NCBI RefSeq assembly: GCF_023336505.1
Contig: NZ_JAMAST010000024.1
Coordinates: forward strand, 1 to 32,553
Direction of reading: 5' to 3'
Length of the DNA: 32,553 nt
From: Sporolactobacillus mangiferae
GTDB taxonomy: Bacteria > Bacillota > Bacilli > Bacillales > Sporolactobacillaceae
The notes under the pieces are model-generated. The model was not told where the DNA came from. It worked only from the letters and a program-made list of their open reading frames with translations, and ran no database searches. Positions 24,352 to 31,978 of the stretch are shown here, piece after piece. The translations under genes were made by a program, and so were the position numbers. The stretch's first letter is position 1; every line of letters starts with the position of its first letter.

Positions 24352-25095
24352 GTGACCGCGCTCCGAATCGGCCGTGCACCCATCCGCTCACAGAAGATAG
24401 AAAACAATACTCCAGATATGAGGTGTCTGATTTTGGCTTTACGCTATACATTGATTGTTCTCGTTTATCTTGCATGTGTGCTCTCGCCGATCCTTCCCGT
24501 ATTTCCGCGTTCAGCGCCTGCATATGGCAATACGTATACTGCCATCTTTATTTCGACCCTGCTTCTTGTTGCTCTGCTTCTGATTCCTGAACGCAGGATT
24601 GCGCGCGGCGCCGCAGCTTCCATCGGTGAGTCAATTGCCTGGGCCATTTGCGGCATCTTTATTCTCTATGTGCTTCAAATTGCGTCCACGCTGATTAACA
24701 ATCTGATTTTTGGGCAGCCGCTTGCTTCAGAGCATACGGAGGAAATTGTGCGTTTGACGCGCGGAGCGCCGTTTTTTGTGTTAACTGTGAGTATTATTGG
24801 CCCGATGCTTGAAGAAATTGTCTTCCGCAAAATTTTCTTCGGCAGCATGAAAAGAAAGCTCGGCTTCTTTTTTGCTGCTCTGTTCAGCTCACTCGCTTTC
24901 GCTGCTTTTCATTTTGATTTCAGCCATCTGCTTACCTATTTCGTTATCGGTTTCTTCTTATGCTATGCCTATCATAAAACCGGCCGGATCTGGGTGCCGA
25001 TGTTTATGCATGCATCAATGAACGCCATTGTGGTTCTGGCCAGCATGTTCTTGCGCATGCCGAGTAACGTCAGCTGGATCCACTGGCTGTGCTGA
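24352..25095 (+). CDS. CPBP family intramembrane metalloprotease (YdiL-like)
   Basis: About 247 residues from a GTG at 24352, favoured because AGAGGA lies ten bases upstream; an ATG at 24418 without a ribosome-binding site and longer frames up to 24283 are alternatives. Five or more membrane helices carry the CPBP (Abi) protease motifs: E154-E155 and R158 in GPMLEEIVFRKIFFG, H187 in FHFDFSH, and H220/N224 in HASMN. Eukaryotic relatives cleave CAAX proteins; bacterial ones are linked to bacteriocin immunity or unknown roles. The position divergent from groES and the resemblance to B. subtilis YdiL point to orthology. The region between the promoter of groESL and this gene is short, so the two divergent promoters lie close together. 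Confidence 0.88.
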   Translation: MTALRIGRAPIRSQKIENNTPDMRCLILALRYTLIVLVYLACVLSPILPVFPRSAPAYGNTYTAIFISTLLLVALLLIPERRIARGAAASIGESIAWAICGIFILYVLQIASTLINNLIFGQPLASEHTEEIVRLTRGAPFFVLTVSIIGPMLEEIVFRKIFFGSMKRKLGFFFAALFSSLAFAAFHFDFSHLLTYFVIGFFLCYAYHKTGRIWVPMFMHASMNAIVVLASMFLRMPSNVSWIHWLC

Positions 25096-25211
25096 TCAAA
25101 AACAGTGTTTAAATAGAATGCCACCTGGCACCTGTTAAAAATTCATGCTGCTTCTCATCGCGGGACTCCTCATGGCAGCCGGACGCAGCACAAATTAAAA
25201 TGCGCCTGCAA

Positions 25212-25253
25212 AAAAGCGGAGAATCATTGATTGTTCAGTGATTCTCCGCTTTT
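25212..25253. terminator. bidirectional terminator
   Basis: A perfect 15-bp stem (25212-25226 with 25239-25253) bounded by A- and T-runs, between the convergent YdiL-like and map genes, ending ten bases before the map stop codon. Confidence 0.9.
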
Positions 25254-25263
25254 ATCTGTCCGA

Positions 25264-26022
25264 TTATTCTTCTTCATCAAGCGCAGTTAAAATGAGCGGG
25301 CCTTCTTTCGTAATCGCCAGCGTGTGCTCATACTGCGCGGACAGTGACCCATCGATCGTACGCGCTGTCCATCCGTTCGGGTCCACCTTCGAACGCCAGT
25401 CACCAATATTCAGCATAGGTTCAATCGTAATTGTCATGCCTTCCCGGAGACGCAAACCGCGTCCTGGACGTCCGTAATGAGCAACCGGCGGATCTTCGTG
25501 CATCGTCGGACCGATGCCGTGTCCGACAAATTCACGCACAACGCTTAGCCCCTCTGCCTCCGCATAGGCCTGGATCGCGTAGCCGATATCGCCGAGGCGG
25601 TTTCCGATCACCGCCTGTTCGATTCCTCTATACAGCGATTTCTCTGTAGTCTCCAGCAAATGTTTTGCTTCATCCGAAATATCGCCGACCGCATAGCTCC
25701 ATGCCGAATCGGACATGGCTCCGTTCAGGTTAACAACCATGTCAATCGTCACAATATCACCGTTTTTCAGCGGTTTTTTATTCGGAAAGCCGTGGCAGAT
25801 TTCATCATTTACCGATGCACAGGTTGCATACTTATATCCCTGAAATCCTTTTTCCTCTGGGATCGCTCCGTGCTTTTCCAGAAATTCGTTGACGAATTCC
25901 TCAATCTCCCACGTCGTCACGCCGGGCCGAATCATTGATTTAATATGCTGGTGCGCCCGGGCAAGCAGTTCGCCGGACTTTTTCATTTCAGCAATTTCTT
26001 TTTGTGACTTGAGTTGAATCAT
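25264..26022 (-). CDS. map: type I methionine aminopeptidase
   Basis: 252 residues. Removes the initiator methionine from new proteins when the second residue is small. The metal ligands of the pita-bread fold are all present: D94 (VTIDMVV), D105 (SDSAWSY), H168 (VGHGIG), E201 (TIEPML) and E232 (YEHT), and the substrate histidines H77 and H175. The length and the sequence MIQLKSQKEIAEMKKSGELLA fit the B. subtilis MapB (YflG) branch. AAGGA directly precedes the ATG, with GGTGGA further up. It lies downstream of rex on the same strand with a 113-base gap and no clear terminator, so the two may share a transcript. Confidence 0.95.
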   Translation of the reverse strand: MIQLKSQKEIAEMKKSGELLARAHQHIKSMIRPGVTTWEIEEFVNEFLEKHGAIPEEKGFQGYKYATCASVNDEICHGFPNKKPLKNGDIVTIDMVVNLNGAMSDSAWSYAVGDISDEAKHLLETTEKSLYRGIEQAVIGNRLGDIGYAIQAYAEAEGLSVVREFVGHGIGPTMHEDPPVAHYGRPGRGLRLREGMTITIEPMLNIGDWRSKVDPNGWTARTIDGSLSAQYEHTLAITKEGPLILTALDEEE

Positions 26023-26135
26023 TCCTTCATTCCACCTTATTTTTCAAAGCGCTTTTTGCGGGCAGACTGAATGCAACCGCAGCACATGCGCTTTCTCACA
26101 TTCGATTCGCGTTGCACTTGTATTTTACCACTTAC

Positions 26136-26780
26136 TCATTGAGAATTCCTTTGTTCCATCGCATGATTCAGAAAATAAATGAGTGCCTGCAGTTCCACAG
26201 TCATGTCTACATGGCGGACATAGACATTCGAAGGCAGAGACAGGGTCGTCGGCGAAAAATTCAAAAAGCCGCGGATGCCCGATGCAAGCGCCAGATCTGC
26301 CGCTTCCTGTGCATGGGCGGCAGGGACGGTCAGAATCGCTGCAGTAATGTCATGATTGTCCGCCCCGGCAAGTTCGTCCATCGCGCAAATTTCCGTGCCG
26401 CTGATCTCCGTGCCTATTTTTTTCGGATCAACATCATAAGCCCTGACAATCTTTGTGTTATTGTTCTTCTGAAAATTATGATTAAGCAGTGCCGTGCCCA
26501 GATGACCAACTCCAATGAGCACAACCTTGGACAATTCATCCTGATAGAGCGTTTTCCTGAGAAACTCCATCAAATGCTGTGTATCGTATCCATAGCCTTT
26601 TCTTCCAAGCGCGCCGAAATAGGAAAAATCTTTGCGGATGGTTGTTGAGTCAATCTGCACCAGATTTCCGAATTCCGATGATGAAATGCGTGTTTTTCCT
26701 ATAGTGACCAAGTGCTGTAGCGTCCGATAATACAGCGGCAGTCGCTCAGCCGTCGCCTGAGGTACATGTTGGCTCGACAT
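26136..26780 (-). CDS. rex: redox-sensing transcriptional repressor Rex
   Basis: 214 residues from the ATG at 26780, which has a seven-G ribosome-binding site nine bases upstream and begins MSSQHVPQATAERLPLYYR as in other Rex proteins; an ATG at 26807 has none. The N-terminal winged helix has SSSEFGNLVQIDSTTIRKDFSYFGALG, and the Rossmann domain has G90-V-G92-H-L-G95 and binds NAD(H). The C-terminal helix that swaps between subunits is VELQALIYFLNH. Rex represses fermentation and respiration genes when NADH is low and leaves DNA when NADH rises. A Rex-like operator lies upstream of its own gene. Confidence 0.97.
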   Translation of the reverse strand: MSSQHVPQATAERLPLYYRTLQHLVTIGKTRISSSEFGNLVQIDSTTIRKDFSYFGALGRKGYGYDTQHLMEFLRKTLYQDELSKVVLIGVGHLGTALLNHNFQKNNNTKIVRAYDVDPKKIGTEISGTEICAMDELAGADNHDITAAILTVPAAHAQEAADLALASGIRGFLNFSPTTLSLPSNVYVRHVDMTVELQALIYFLNHAMEQRNSQ

Positions 26781-26870
26781 AGCGGCGTTCCCCCCCCAAT
26801 TCATCAATACAATAAATCGCCGCAGTATAGCTGCGTGTCTAGATTCACTATACTATATTCAGCACCTTTT

Positions 26871-26888
26871 TTGTTCCTTTTTTCACAA
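26871..26888 (-). promoter_or_regulatory. candidate Rex operator upstream of rex
   Basis: TTGTTCC-TTTT-TTCACAA on the plus strand: the right half is a perfect match to the Rex consensus TTGTGAA-N4-TTCACAA and the left half matches four of seven. It sits just upstream of a TATAGT -10-like sequence on the rex strand, which fits autoregulation. Confidence 0.4.
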
Positions 26889-26994
26889 CACTGATTGTTA
26901 AATGCTTGGTCCCCCGTTAATTTCAGGAACGTTTTCGCGAATGATCAACCCGCTGCAGGAGGCCCTGTCATTCTATAGCATCATTTATAAGCAG

Positions 26995-27024
26995 TTGCCG
27001 AATAAATTGCGAGTAGGCTAAAAT
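26995..27024 (+). promoter_or_regulatory. candidate promoter of the ABC-F gene
   Basis: TTGCCG (26995-27000), 18-bp spacer, TAAAAT (27019-27024). A better TATAAT at about 27034 has no -35 at the right distance. Confidence 0.4.
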
Positions 27025-27113
27025 AGATCTATCTATAATATTGAACGGATTCAGGCACTGAATTCATATGCCAAAATCTGAACTTACTTTGAATGCTCCT
27101 GAGGTGAACAGCC

Positions 27114-29072
27114 ATGTTGCTCCTGCAAACAAACGAGATCAGTAAATCGTTTGTCACTGATCTTGTTTTATCAAATATTTCGATTGATATAAAGCTTGGC
27201 GAACGTGTGGCGCTGGTCGGTCGTAATGGCGCTGGAAAATCGACACTGCTGAAGATCATTGCCGGTGAGATGACACCAGACAGCGGCGAAGTGATTATGC
27301 CCAAAGACCGCACCATGGGCTATCTGCCGCAGAACGCAACGCTTGATTCTACACGCGGTATTTACGAGGAACTGCTTTCGGTTTTCGCTCCGCTGATTGC
27401 ACTTGAAAAGAAAATGCATACGATGGAAGTACGGATGGCGGATCCCGGAAGCTTCAACAATCCTGGAGACTACGAACAATTGCTGAATGCCTATGACCAT
27501 CTTCAGGCCGATTTCCGTACAAAAGGCGGTTTCACTTATCAGGCGGAAACGCGCAGTGTTTTAAATGGCTTGAATTTCGGCGGTTTCCCCGATGATACTC
27601 CGGTCAGCAATTTATCTGGAGGGCAGAAAACGCAGCTTGCACTTGGCAAACTGCTGCTGATCAAGCCGGATCTGCTGGTTCTCGACGAACCGACCAACCA
27701 TCTGGACATTGAAACACTGTCGTGGCTGGAGGGCTATCTGCAGCGTTATAGCGGCAGCGTGCTCGTTGTCTCGCACGACCGTTATTTTCTTGATAAAATT
27801 GCGACTAAAGTATATGAAATCGCCAGGCATAAAGTGCGCAGATATACCGGAAACTATTCGCGATATCTTGAACAGCGGGCGGCAGAATTCGAAAGTGAAA
27901 TGAAAGCCTATGACAAGCAGCAAAAAGAAGTTGCAAAGCTTAAAGATTTTGTCCAGAAAAATATCGTGCGTGCCTCTACGACAAAACGCGCGCAAAGCAG
28001 GCGCAAACAGCTGGAAAAAATGGAGCTGATGGATAAGCCTGTAGTGGATGCCAAGTCAGCGTCCTTCACGTTTGATATTGAAAAGCAGAGCGGACGCGAC
28101 GTACTGGCCGCCTCCCATATGGATGTCGGTTACGGCAATCGGCCACCGATGATCCGGGATCTCAGCTTTCAAATCAGCCGCGGCGACCGTGTAGCGCTGG
28201 TCGGACCGAACGGTATCGGCAAATCGACCCTGCTCAAAGCAGTTTCCAGTGGTGAAACCCGCCGTGCCGGCGATGTACGGCTCGGCAGCAACGTCAGCAT
28301 CGGTTACTACGATCAGGAACAGAAAAGCCTGAATCCGGTGAATACGGTGCTTAATGAACTGTGGGACGATTATCCGCTTAAACCGGAGGGCGAGATACGC
28401 ACCATTCTTGGTGGCTTTCTTTTTTCCGGCGATGACGTCGCCAAAACCGTCGCTCAGCTGAGTGGCGGTGAGAAAGCACGCCTCATGCTGGCAAAACTGA
28501 TGATGCGTCATGACAATTTATTAATTCTTGACGAACCGACCAACCATCTGGATCTCGACAGCAAAGAGGTACTGGAAGGTGCGTTAATCGATTATCCGGG
28601 AACGATTCTGTTCGTTTCACACGACCGATATTTTATTAACAATATCGCAAATCGTGTCTTCGAACTCACGCGAGAGGGAATAACTGAATATCTTGGCGAC
28701 TACGATTACTACATCGATAAGAAAACCGAGCAACAGCAGATCGCCGAGCTGGAAGCAACGCCTGATTCCGCAACCAGGAAAGAAGCTCCAGCCACCGACG
28801 GCAGAGAACAGTTCCTTAAAGATAAAGAACTGAAAAAGAAGAAAAGACAGCTCACACGTTTCATTGCACAGGCAGAGGACGAAATCAGTACACTTGAATC
28901 ACAAATTGAGCAAAGCAAACAGTCGCTGCTTCAGCCCGACGTTTTTAATAACACAAAAAAATCAAAGGAAACTCAGGAACAAATTGAGGAAAATGAGGCG
29001 CACCTCGAAAAGTTGATTGATGATTGGGAATCCGCTCAATTAGAATTGGATACAATAGATCAGGAAACATGA
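27114..29072 (+). CDS. ydiF: ABC-F family ATPase, YdiF-like
   Basis: 652 residues with two ATP-binding cassettes and no membrane segments, so a ribosome-associated ABC-F protein. First cassette: Walker A GRNGAGKST (36-44), signature NLSGGQKTQLALGK, Walker B LLVLDEPTNHLD. Then the charged P-site tRNA interaction motif region (RAAEFESEMKAYDKQQKEVA to RRKQLEKMEL). Second cassette: GPNGIGKST, QLSGGEKARLMLAK, LLILDEPTNHLD. The last 80 residues are a charged coiled coil (KELKKKKRQLTRFIAQAEDE). ABC-F proteins bind the ribosomal E site and rescue or protect translation; the place next to tsaD and rex and the long coiled-coil tail match B. subtilis YdiF, a housekeeping member. GAGGTG lies seven bases before the ATG. 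Confidence 0.95.
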   Translation: MLLLQTNEISKSFVTDLVLSNISIDIKLGERVALVGRNGAGKSTLLKIIAGEMTPDSGEVIMPKDRTMGYLPQNATLDSTRGIYEELLSVFAPLIALEKKMHTMEVRMADPGSFNNPGDYEQLLNAYDHLQADFRTKGGFTYQAETRSVLNGLNFGGFPDDTPVSNLSGGQKTQLALGKLLLIKPDLLVLDEPTNHLDIETLSWLEGYLQRYSGSVLVVSHDRYFLDKIATKVYEIARHKVRRYTGNYSRYLEQRAAEFESEMKAYDKQQKEVAKLKDFVQKNIVRASTTKRAQSRRKQLEKMELMDKPVVDAKSASFTFDIEKQSGRDVLAASHMDVGYGNRPPMIRDLSFQISRGDRVALVGPNGIGKSTLLKAVSSGETRRAGDVRLGSNVSIGYYDQEQKSLNPVNTVLNELWDDYPLKPEGEIRTILGGFLFSGDDVAKTVAQLSGGEKARLMLAKLMMRHDNLLILDEPTNHLDLDSKEVLEGALIDYPGTILFVSHDRYFINNIANRVFELTREGITEYLGDYDYYIDKKTEQQQIAELEATPDSATRKEAPATDGREQFLKDKELKKKKRQLTRFIAQAEDEISTLESQIEQSKQSLLQPDVFNNTKKSKETQEQIEENEAHLEKLIDDWESAQLELDTIDQET

Positions 29073-29209
29073 TATCCACAGTAAAATATGTGTTTATCCA
29101 CAGGACGGTGCACTTATCCCCAGATTATCCAGTTAATAAAAGAACTTATTCAGCAATCGTGGATAAGTTCTTTTTAATCGACTGAACGCATTTATCCACA
29201 GGTGGATAA
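29072..29209. promoter_or_regulatory. DnaA-box cluster between ydiF and tsaD
   Basis: Seven 9-mers match TTATCCACA in 138 bases: two exact (29094-29102 and 29192-29200 on plus), and five with one or two changes (29072-29080, 29114-29122 and 29125-29133 on plus; 29158-29166 and 29201-29209 on minus). Two lie immediately next to each other in opposite orientation. One overlaps the terminator arm at 29163-29174. From memory, the same interval (gcp-ydiF) in B. subtilis is one of the chromosomal DnaA-box clusters that bind DnaA away from oriC and restrain initiation. No AT-rich unwinding element or dnaA/dnaN gene is present, so this is not an origin. Confidence 0.75.
29138..29174 (+). terminator. 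rho-independent terminator of ydiF
   Basis: A perfect 12-bp stem (AAAAGAACTTAT at 29138-29149, ATAAGTTCTTTT at 29163-29174) followed by TAATC, within the DnaA-box cluster. Confidence 0.8.
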
Positions 29210-29298
29210 GTTCCCATTGTCAGCAATCTGCTAGTGCTGTGCCCTGAATGGGCTGAAATTTATATAATTTTTTCTTGCATTCCTGGTCAAGATGCAAA

Positions 29299-29331
29299 TC
29301 AGGAGATCGGAAACTGTCTCCGACCTCCTGA
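29299..29331 (-). terminator. probable terminator of the tsa operon
   Basis: A 13-bp stem with one A-C mismatch (29299-29311 with 29319-29331), seven-base loop, about 30 bases after the tsaD stop codon. The T-run on the minus strand is short. Confidence 0.5.
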
Positions 29332-29360
29332 CAATACGAACAACCTGCTCTTCTGAGTCA

Positions 29361-30389
29361 TCAAAAGTCTTCAATTGCAAGGCTGGCCTTCCCGTTCAGG
29401 GACAGGTCGGCACGTGCGCCCTTTAAAAAGCCAATGGTTCCTGACGCAGCAATCATAGCCGCATTATCTGTACAAAGAGAAAGCGGCGGAATGACCAGCG
29501 GGATTCCCTGTGCCCGTGCGGCTTTTTCCATTTCCGAGCGAACCTTGCTGTTGGCCGATACACCGCCTGCAACAAGAATCTGCCGCGCCCGCATTTGCTT
29601 CGCCGCATACATTGTTTTCTTTACAAGCACTTCGCTGACGCTTTCCTGAAAACTTGCAGCAATATCAGTCGAATTTAATTCATGACCGCGCTGCTGTTCA
29701 TTGTGCACATAATTAATGACTGCCGACTTTAATCCGCTGAAACTGAAATCAAGCGATCCTTCCTCAAGCCATGCCCGCGGAAAATCAATGGAAGGCCGTC
29801 CGCCTTGCGCCATTCGATCAATCTCCGGACCTCCTGGATAAGGCAGCCCCAGCGTTCGCGCCACTTTGTCAAATGCCTCACCGGCTGCATCATCTCGCGT
29901 TGTCCCTATCACTTCATATGAACCATGCTCCTTCATGGAGACAAGTTCGGTGTGCCCGCCAGATACCACGAGAGCAATGAGCGGAAACTCGAGTTCATGA
30001 ACAAAACGGTTTGCATAGATATGCCCGGTAATATGATGAACCGGAACAAGCGGAAGCCCATGTACATAAGCCAAAGCCTTCGCCCCATTGACACCAACAA
30101 GCAAAGCACCAATCAGTCCAGGACCCTGGGTAACCGCAATGGCATCCAGATCTTCCCATGTGATCCCTGATTGATTCAATGCCTCTTCACAGATCACAGT
30201 TATCTGATCCACATGATGGCGTGAGGCCACTTCCGGCACGACCCCGCCAAAGCGCCGATGGATATCAATCTGAGAAGAAACCGCGTTCGATCGGATGACA
30301 GTCCCATTTTCGACAACCGCGGCCGCCGTCTCATCACAGCTTGTCTCAATGCCTAAAATCATCGTTTTCTTACTTACATCTATTTTCAT
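29361..30389 (-). CDS. tsaD: tRNA N6-adenosine threonylcarbamoyltransferase TsaD
   Basis: 342 residues from the ATG at 30389, whose ATGA overlaps the rimI stop codon; an upstream GTG would add four residues. Transfers threonylcarbamoyl from TC-AMP to A37 of ANN-decoding tRNAs, together with TsaB and TsaE. Kae1/Gcp motifs: [16 protein letters not shown], metal ligands H119 and H123 (HHITGH), [27 protein letters not shown] and ACGGVSANS-like [12 protein letters not shown], and the last metal ligand region CTDNAAMIA. It is last in the tsaE-tsaB-rimI-tsaD operon and translationally coupled to rimI. Confidence 0.98.
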   Translation of the reverse strand: MKIDVSKKTMILGIETSCDETAAAVVENGTVIRSNAVSSQIDIHRRFGGVVPEVASRHHVDQITVICEEALNQSGITWEDLDAIAVTQGPGLIGALLVGVNGAKALAYVHGLPLVPVHHITGHIYANRFVHELEFPLIALVVSGGHTELVSMKEHGSYEVIGTTRDDAAGEAFDKVARTLGLPYPGGPEIDRMAQGGRPSIDFPRAWLEEGSLDFSFSGLKSAVINYVHNEQQRGHELNSTDIAASFQESVSEVLVKKTMYAAKQMRARQILVAGGVSANSKVRSEMEKAARAQGIPLVIPPLSLCTDNAAMIAASGTIGFLKGARADLSLNGKASLAIEDF

Positions 30390-30838
30390 AGCTTCACCCA
30401 CATGACCAATGCATCTTCTCTATTGTTGGAATAATAGTTTTTTCGAATGCCGCCGTTACGGAACCCAAGTTTCCGGTATAAGCTCTGAGCAATTTTGTTG
30501 CTTACGCGTACTTCCAGGCTCATTGATTGCGCCTGCCGGGAAACGGCATACAGCATCACATGTCGCAACAGGGATTCGCCAACCTTTAACCCGCGATATC
30601 CCTCAAGTACTGCCAGATTTGTAATATGGGCCTCATCGACAATCACCCATACACCGCAGTAGCCAATAATTTTCCCGCAAAGATCAGCAACAAAATAGGA
30701 CGCAAAGTGGTTATTTGTAATCTCATTTTCAAAAGCCTTTCGTGACCACGGAACATCAAAGGCACTGTGCTCTACGATCATCACCTGATCGATATCCGCA
30801 GCACTCATTTCACGAATCTTTACTGCACTTAAATCCAT
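30386..30838 (-). CDS. rimI: ribosomal protein S18-alanine N-acetyltransferase family (RimI)
   Basis: 150 residues from the ATG at 30838, two bases after the tsaB stop codon; the family start is near [24 protein letters not shown] fold: acetyl-CoA loop in [20 protein letters not shown] (Q/RxxGxG/A pattern) and the C-terminal [19 protein letters not shown] and [11 protein letters not shown]. RimI acetylates N-termini, in E. coli that of S18; the target in Bacilli is less sure. The position inside the t6A operon is conserved across Bacillales. It overlaps tsaD by four bases. Confidence 0.93.
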   Translation of the reverse strand: MDLSAVKIREMSAADIDQVMIVEHSAFDVPWSRKAFENEITNNHFASYFVADLCGKIIGYCGVWVIVDEAHITNLAVLEGYRGLKVGESLLRHVMLYAVSRQAQSMSLEVRVSNKIAQSLYRKLGFRNGGIRKNYYSNNREDALVMWVKL

Positions 30839-30840
30839 GC

Positions 30841-31530
30841 CTATCGCCCCTGTTTGGCCAGCCACTTCGCTTCGGCCTCAGCCAGACGAAGATACATTGG
30901 CAGGAAATGATGGATATCTGAAACAGGGGTTTTTCGTAATCCGATGCGCGCCAGCTCAGCAGCCCTCGGCACATTTTGTGTGCTTTCTCCAAGTGTCGCA
31001 TAGGCTTCTTCCGCAATCAGCTTTCCCCACTTTTCCAGGTCATTGCTAAGAAAGAGCACAGGCCTGCCGCATTTGCGAAGTTCGGGGAGCCAGTCTTTGA
31101 TCATCACTAATCGATCAGCAGCTGCGGGAATGATTTCTCCCTCTTTTTCTTCGTACAGCCCGGCGAACACCTGTCCCCGACGTGCATCGAAAAATGGTGC
31201 AATATAACCTGCGAAACCCCGTCCGTTTTGTGCAACGACTTCAAGACTTGATACTCCGACCAGTTCTTTTTTCCGGGTCCAGGCAATCATCTTGGCCACC
31301 GTCACGCCAATCCGCAAGCCGGTGTAGGAGCCAGGTCCTTCAGCAACAACAATCCGATCAAGATCTTCCGGTTTCAGGCCTGCCGCCTCAACCATTTGCG
31401 CGATTGCCGGCATCAGTCGTTCCGAATGATTTTTTCTGCTATTCGTGGTCAGTTCCGCCAGTACCTTGTCTTCCGTCGTTACGGCAACCCCCATTACTAA
31501 ATTCGACGAATCAATTGCGAGCACGTTCAT
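30841..31530 (-). CDS. tsaB: tRNA t6A synthesis protein TsaB
   Basis: 229 residues. ASKHA-fold pseudo-enzyme that pairs with TsaD and holds the TsaB-TsaD-TsaE complex. Typical motifs: MNVLAIDSSNLVMGVAV, HSERLMPAIAQMVEAAGL, VVAEGPGSYTGLRIGVTVAK and IAPFFDARRGQVFAGLY. GAGGAG lies before the ATG. The start lies 20 bases inside the end of tsaE, so the two are coupled. Confidence 0.96.
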   Translation of the reverse strand: MNVLAIDSSNLVMGVAVTTEDKVLAELTTNSRKNHSERLMPAIAQMVEAAGLKPEDLDRIVVAEGPGSYTGLRIGVTVAKMIAWTRKKELVGVSSLEVVAQNGRGFAGYIAPFFDARRGQVFAGLYEEKEGEIIPAAADRLVMIKDWLPELRKCGRPVLFLSNDLEKWGKLIAEEAYATLGESTQNVPRAAELARIGLRKTPVSDIHHFLPMYLRLAEAEAKWLAKQGR

Positions 31531-31978
31531 CGTTTACAATCTCCTCATAGATATGCTTGGATCTTCTGCCGCTTGCCCGGCATGTTATGACCCGTTCCGA
31601 TTCACTCTTTCTATTAATTATGAAAGACAGAAGATCATCTGGAAGCCAGGATGGAATATTCTCCGCCCATTCAATAACGGTTACTCCCCCCTGATCAAAA
31701 TAATCTTCAAGTCCAATGTCTTCTTCATCACTGATTCGGTATACATCCATATGATAAAGGGGCATTCGCCCGCTACGATACTCTTTCACAATTGTAAAGG
31801 TCGGGCTGTTTACCATTTCTCTGACACCAAGCCCTCTGGCTAATCCCTTGGCAAAAACCGTCTTTCCTGCTCCAAGATCTCCCGACAAAGTCAGCACATC
31901 GCCCGGCTGCAAATAGTCAGCAAGATGCGTTGAAAATTTGATCGTTTCCCCGGGAGAATGCGTGATCCACTGATGCAT
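31511..31978 (-). CDS. tsaE: tRNA t6A synthesis ATPase TsaE
   Basis: 155 residues from the ATG at 31978, chosen because AAGGTG is nine bases upstream and MHQWITHSPGET then aligns with the family start; a GTG at 31990 is the alternative. Walker A is GDLGAGKT at 33-40; LARGLGVREMVNSPTFTIVKEY, LYHMDVYRISDEED and VIEWAEN follow in the standard order. TsaE's ATPase activity resets the TsaB-TsaD complex between cycles. It is the first gene of the operon in this window; I do not see a clear promoter. Confidence 0.97.
   Translation of the reverse strand: MHQWITHSPGETIKFSTHLADYLQPGDVLTLSGDLGAGKTVFAKGLARGLGVREMVNSPTFTIVKEYRSGRMPLYHMDVYRISDEEDIGLEDYFDQGGVTVIEWAENIPSWLPDDLLSFIINRKSESERVITCRASGRRSKHIYEEIVNDERARN

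Noticed and set aside
26040-26070. A cre-like site (CAAAGCGCTTTTTG) between rex and map.
   Set aside because: It lacks the conserved G at the left end and C at the right end of the cre pattern; the symmetry is probably chance.
29072-29340. Replication origin.
   Set aside because: There are many DnaA boxes but no dnaA or dnaN gene and no clear AT-rich unwinding region, and the gene context is the tsaD-ydiF interval, so a DnaA-binding cluster is the better reading.
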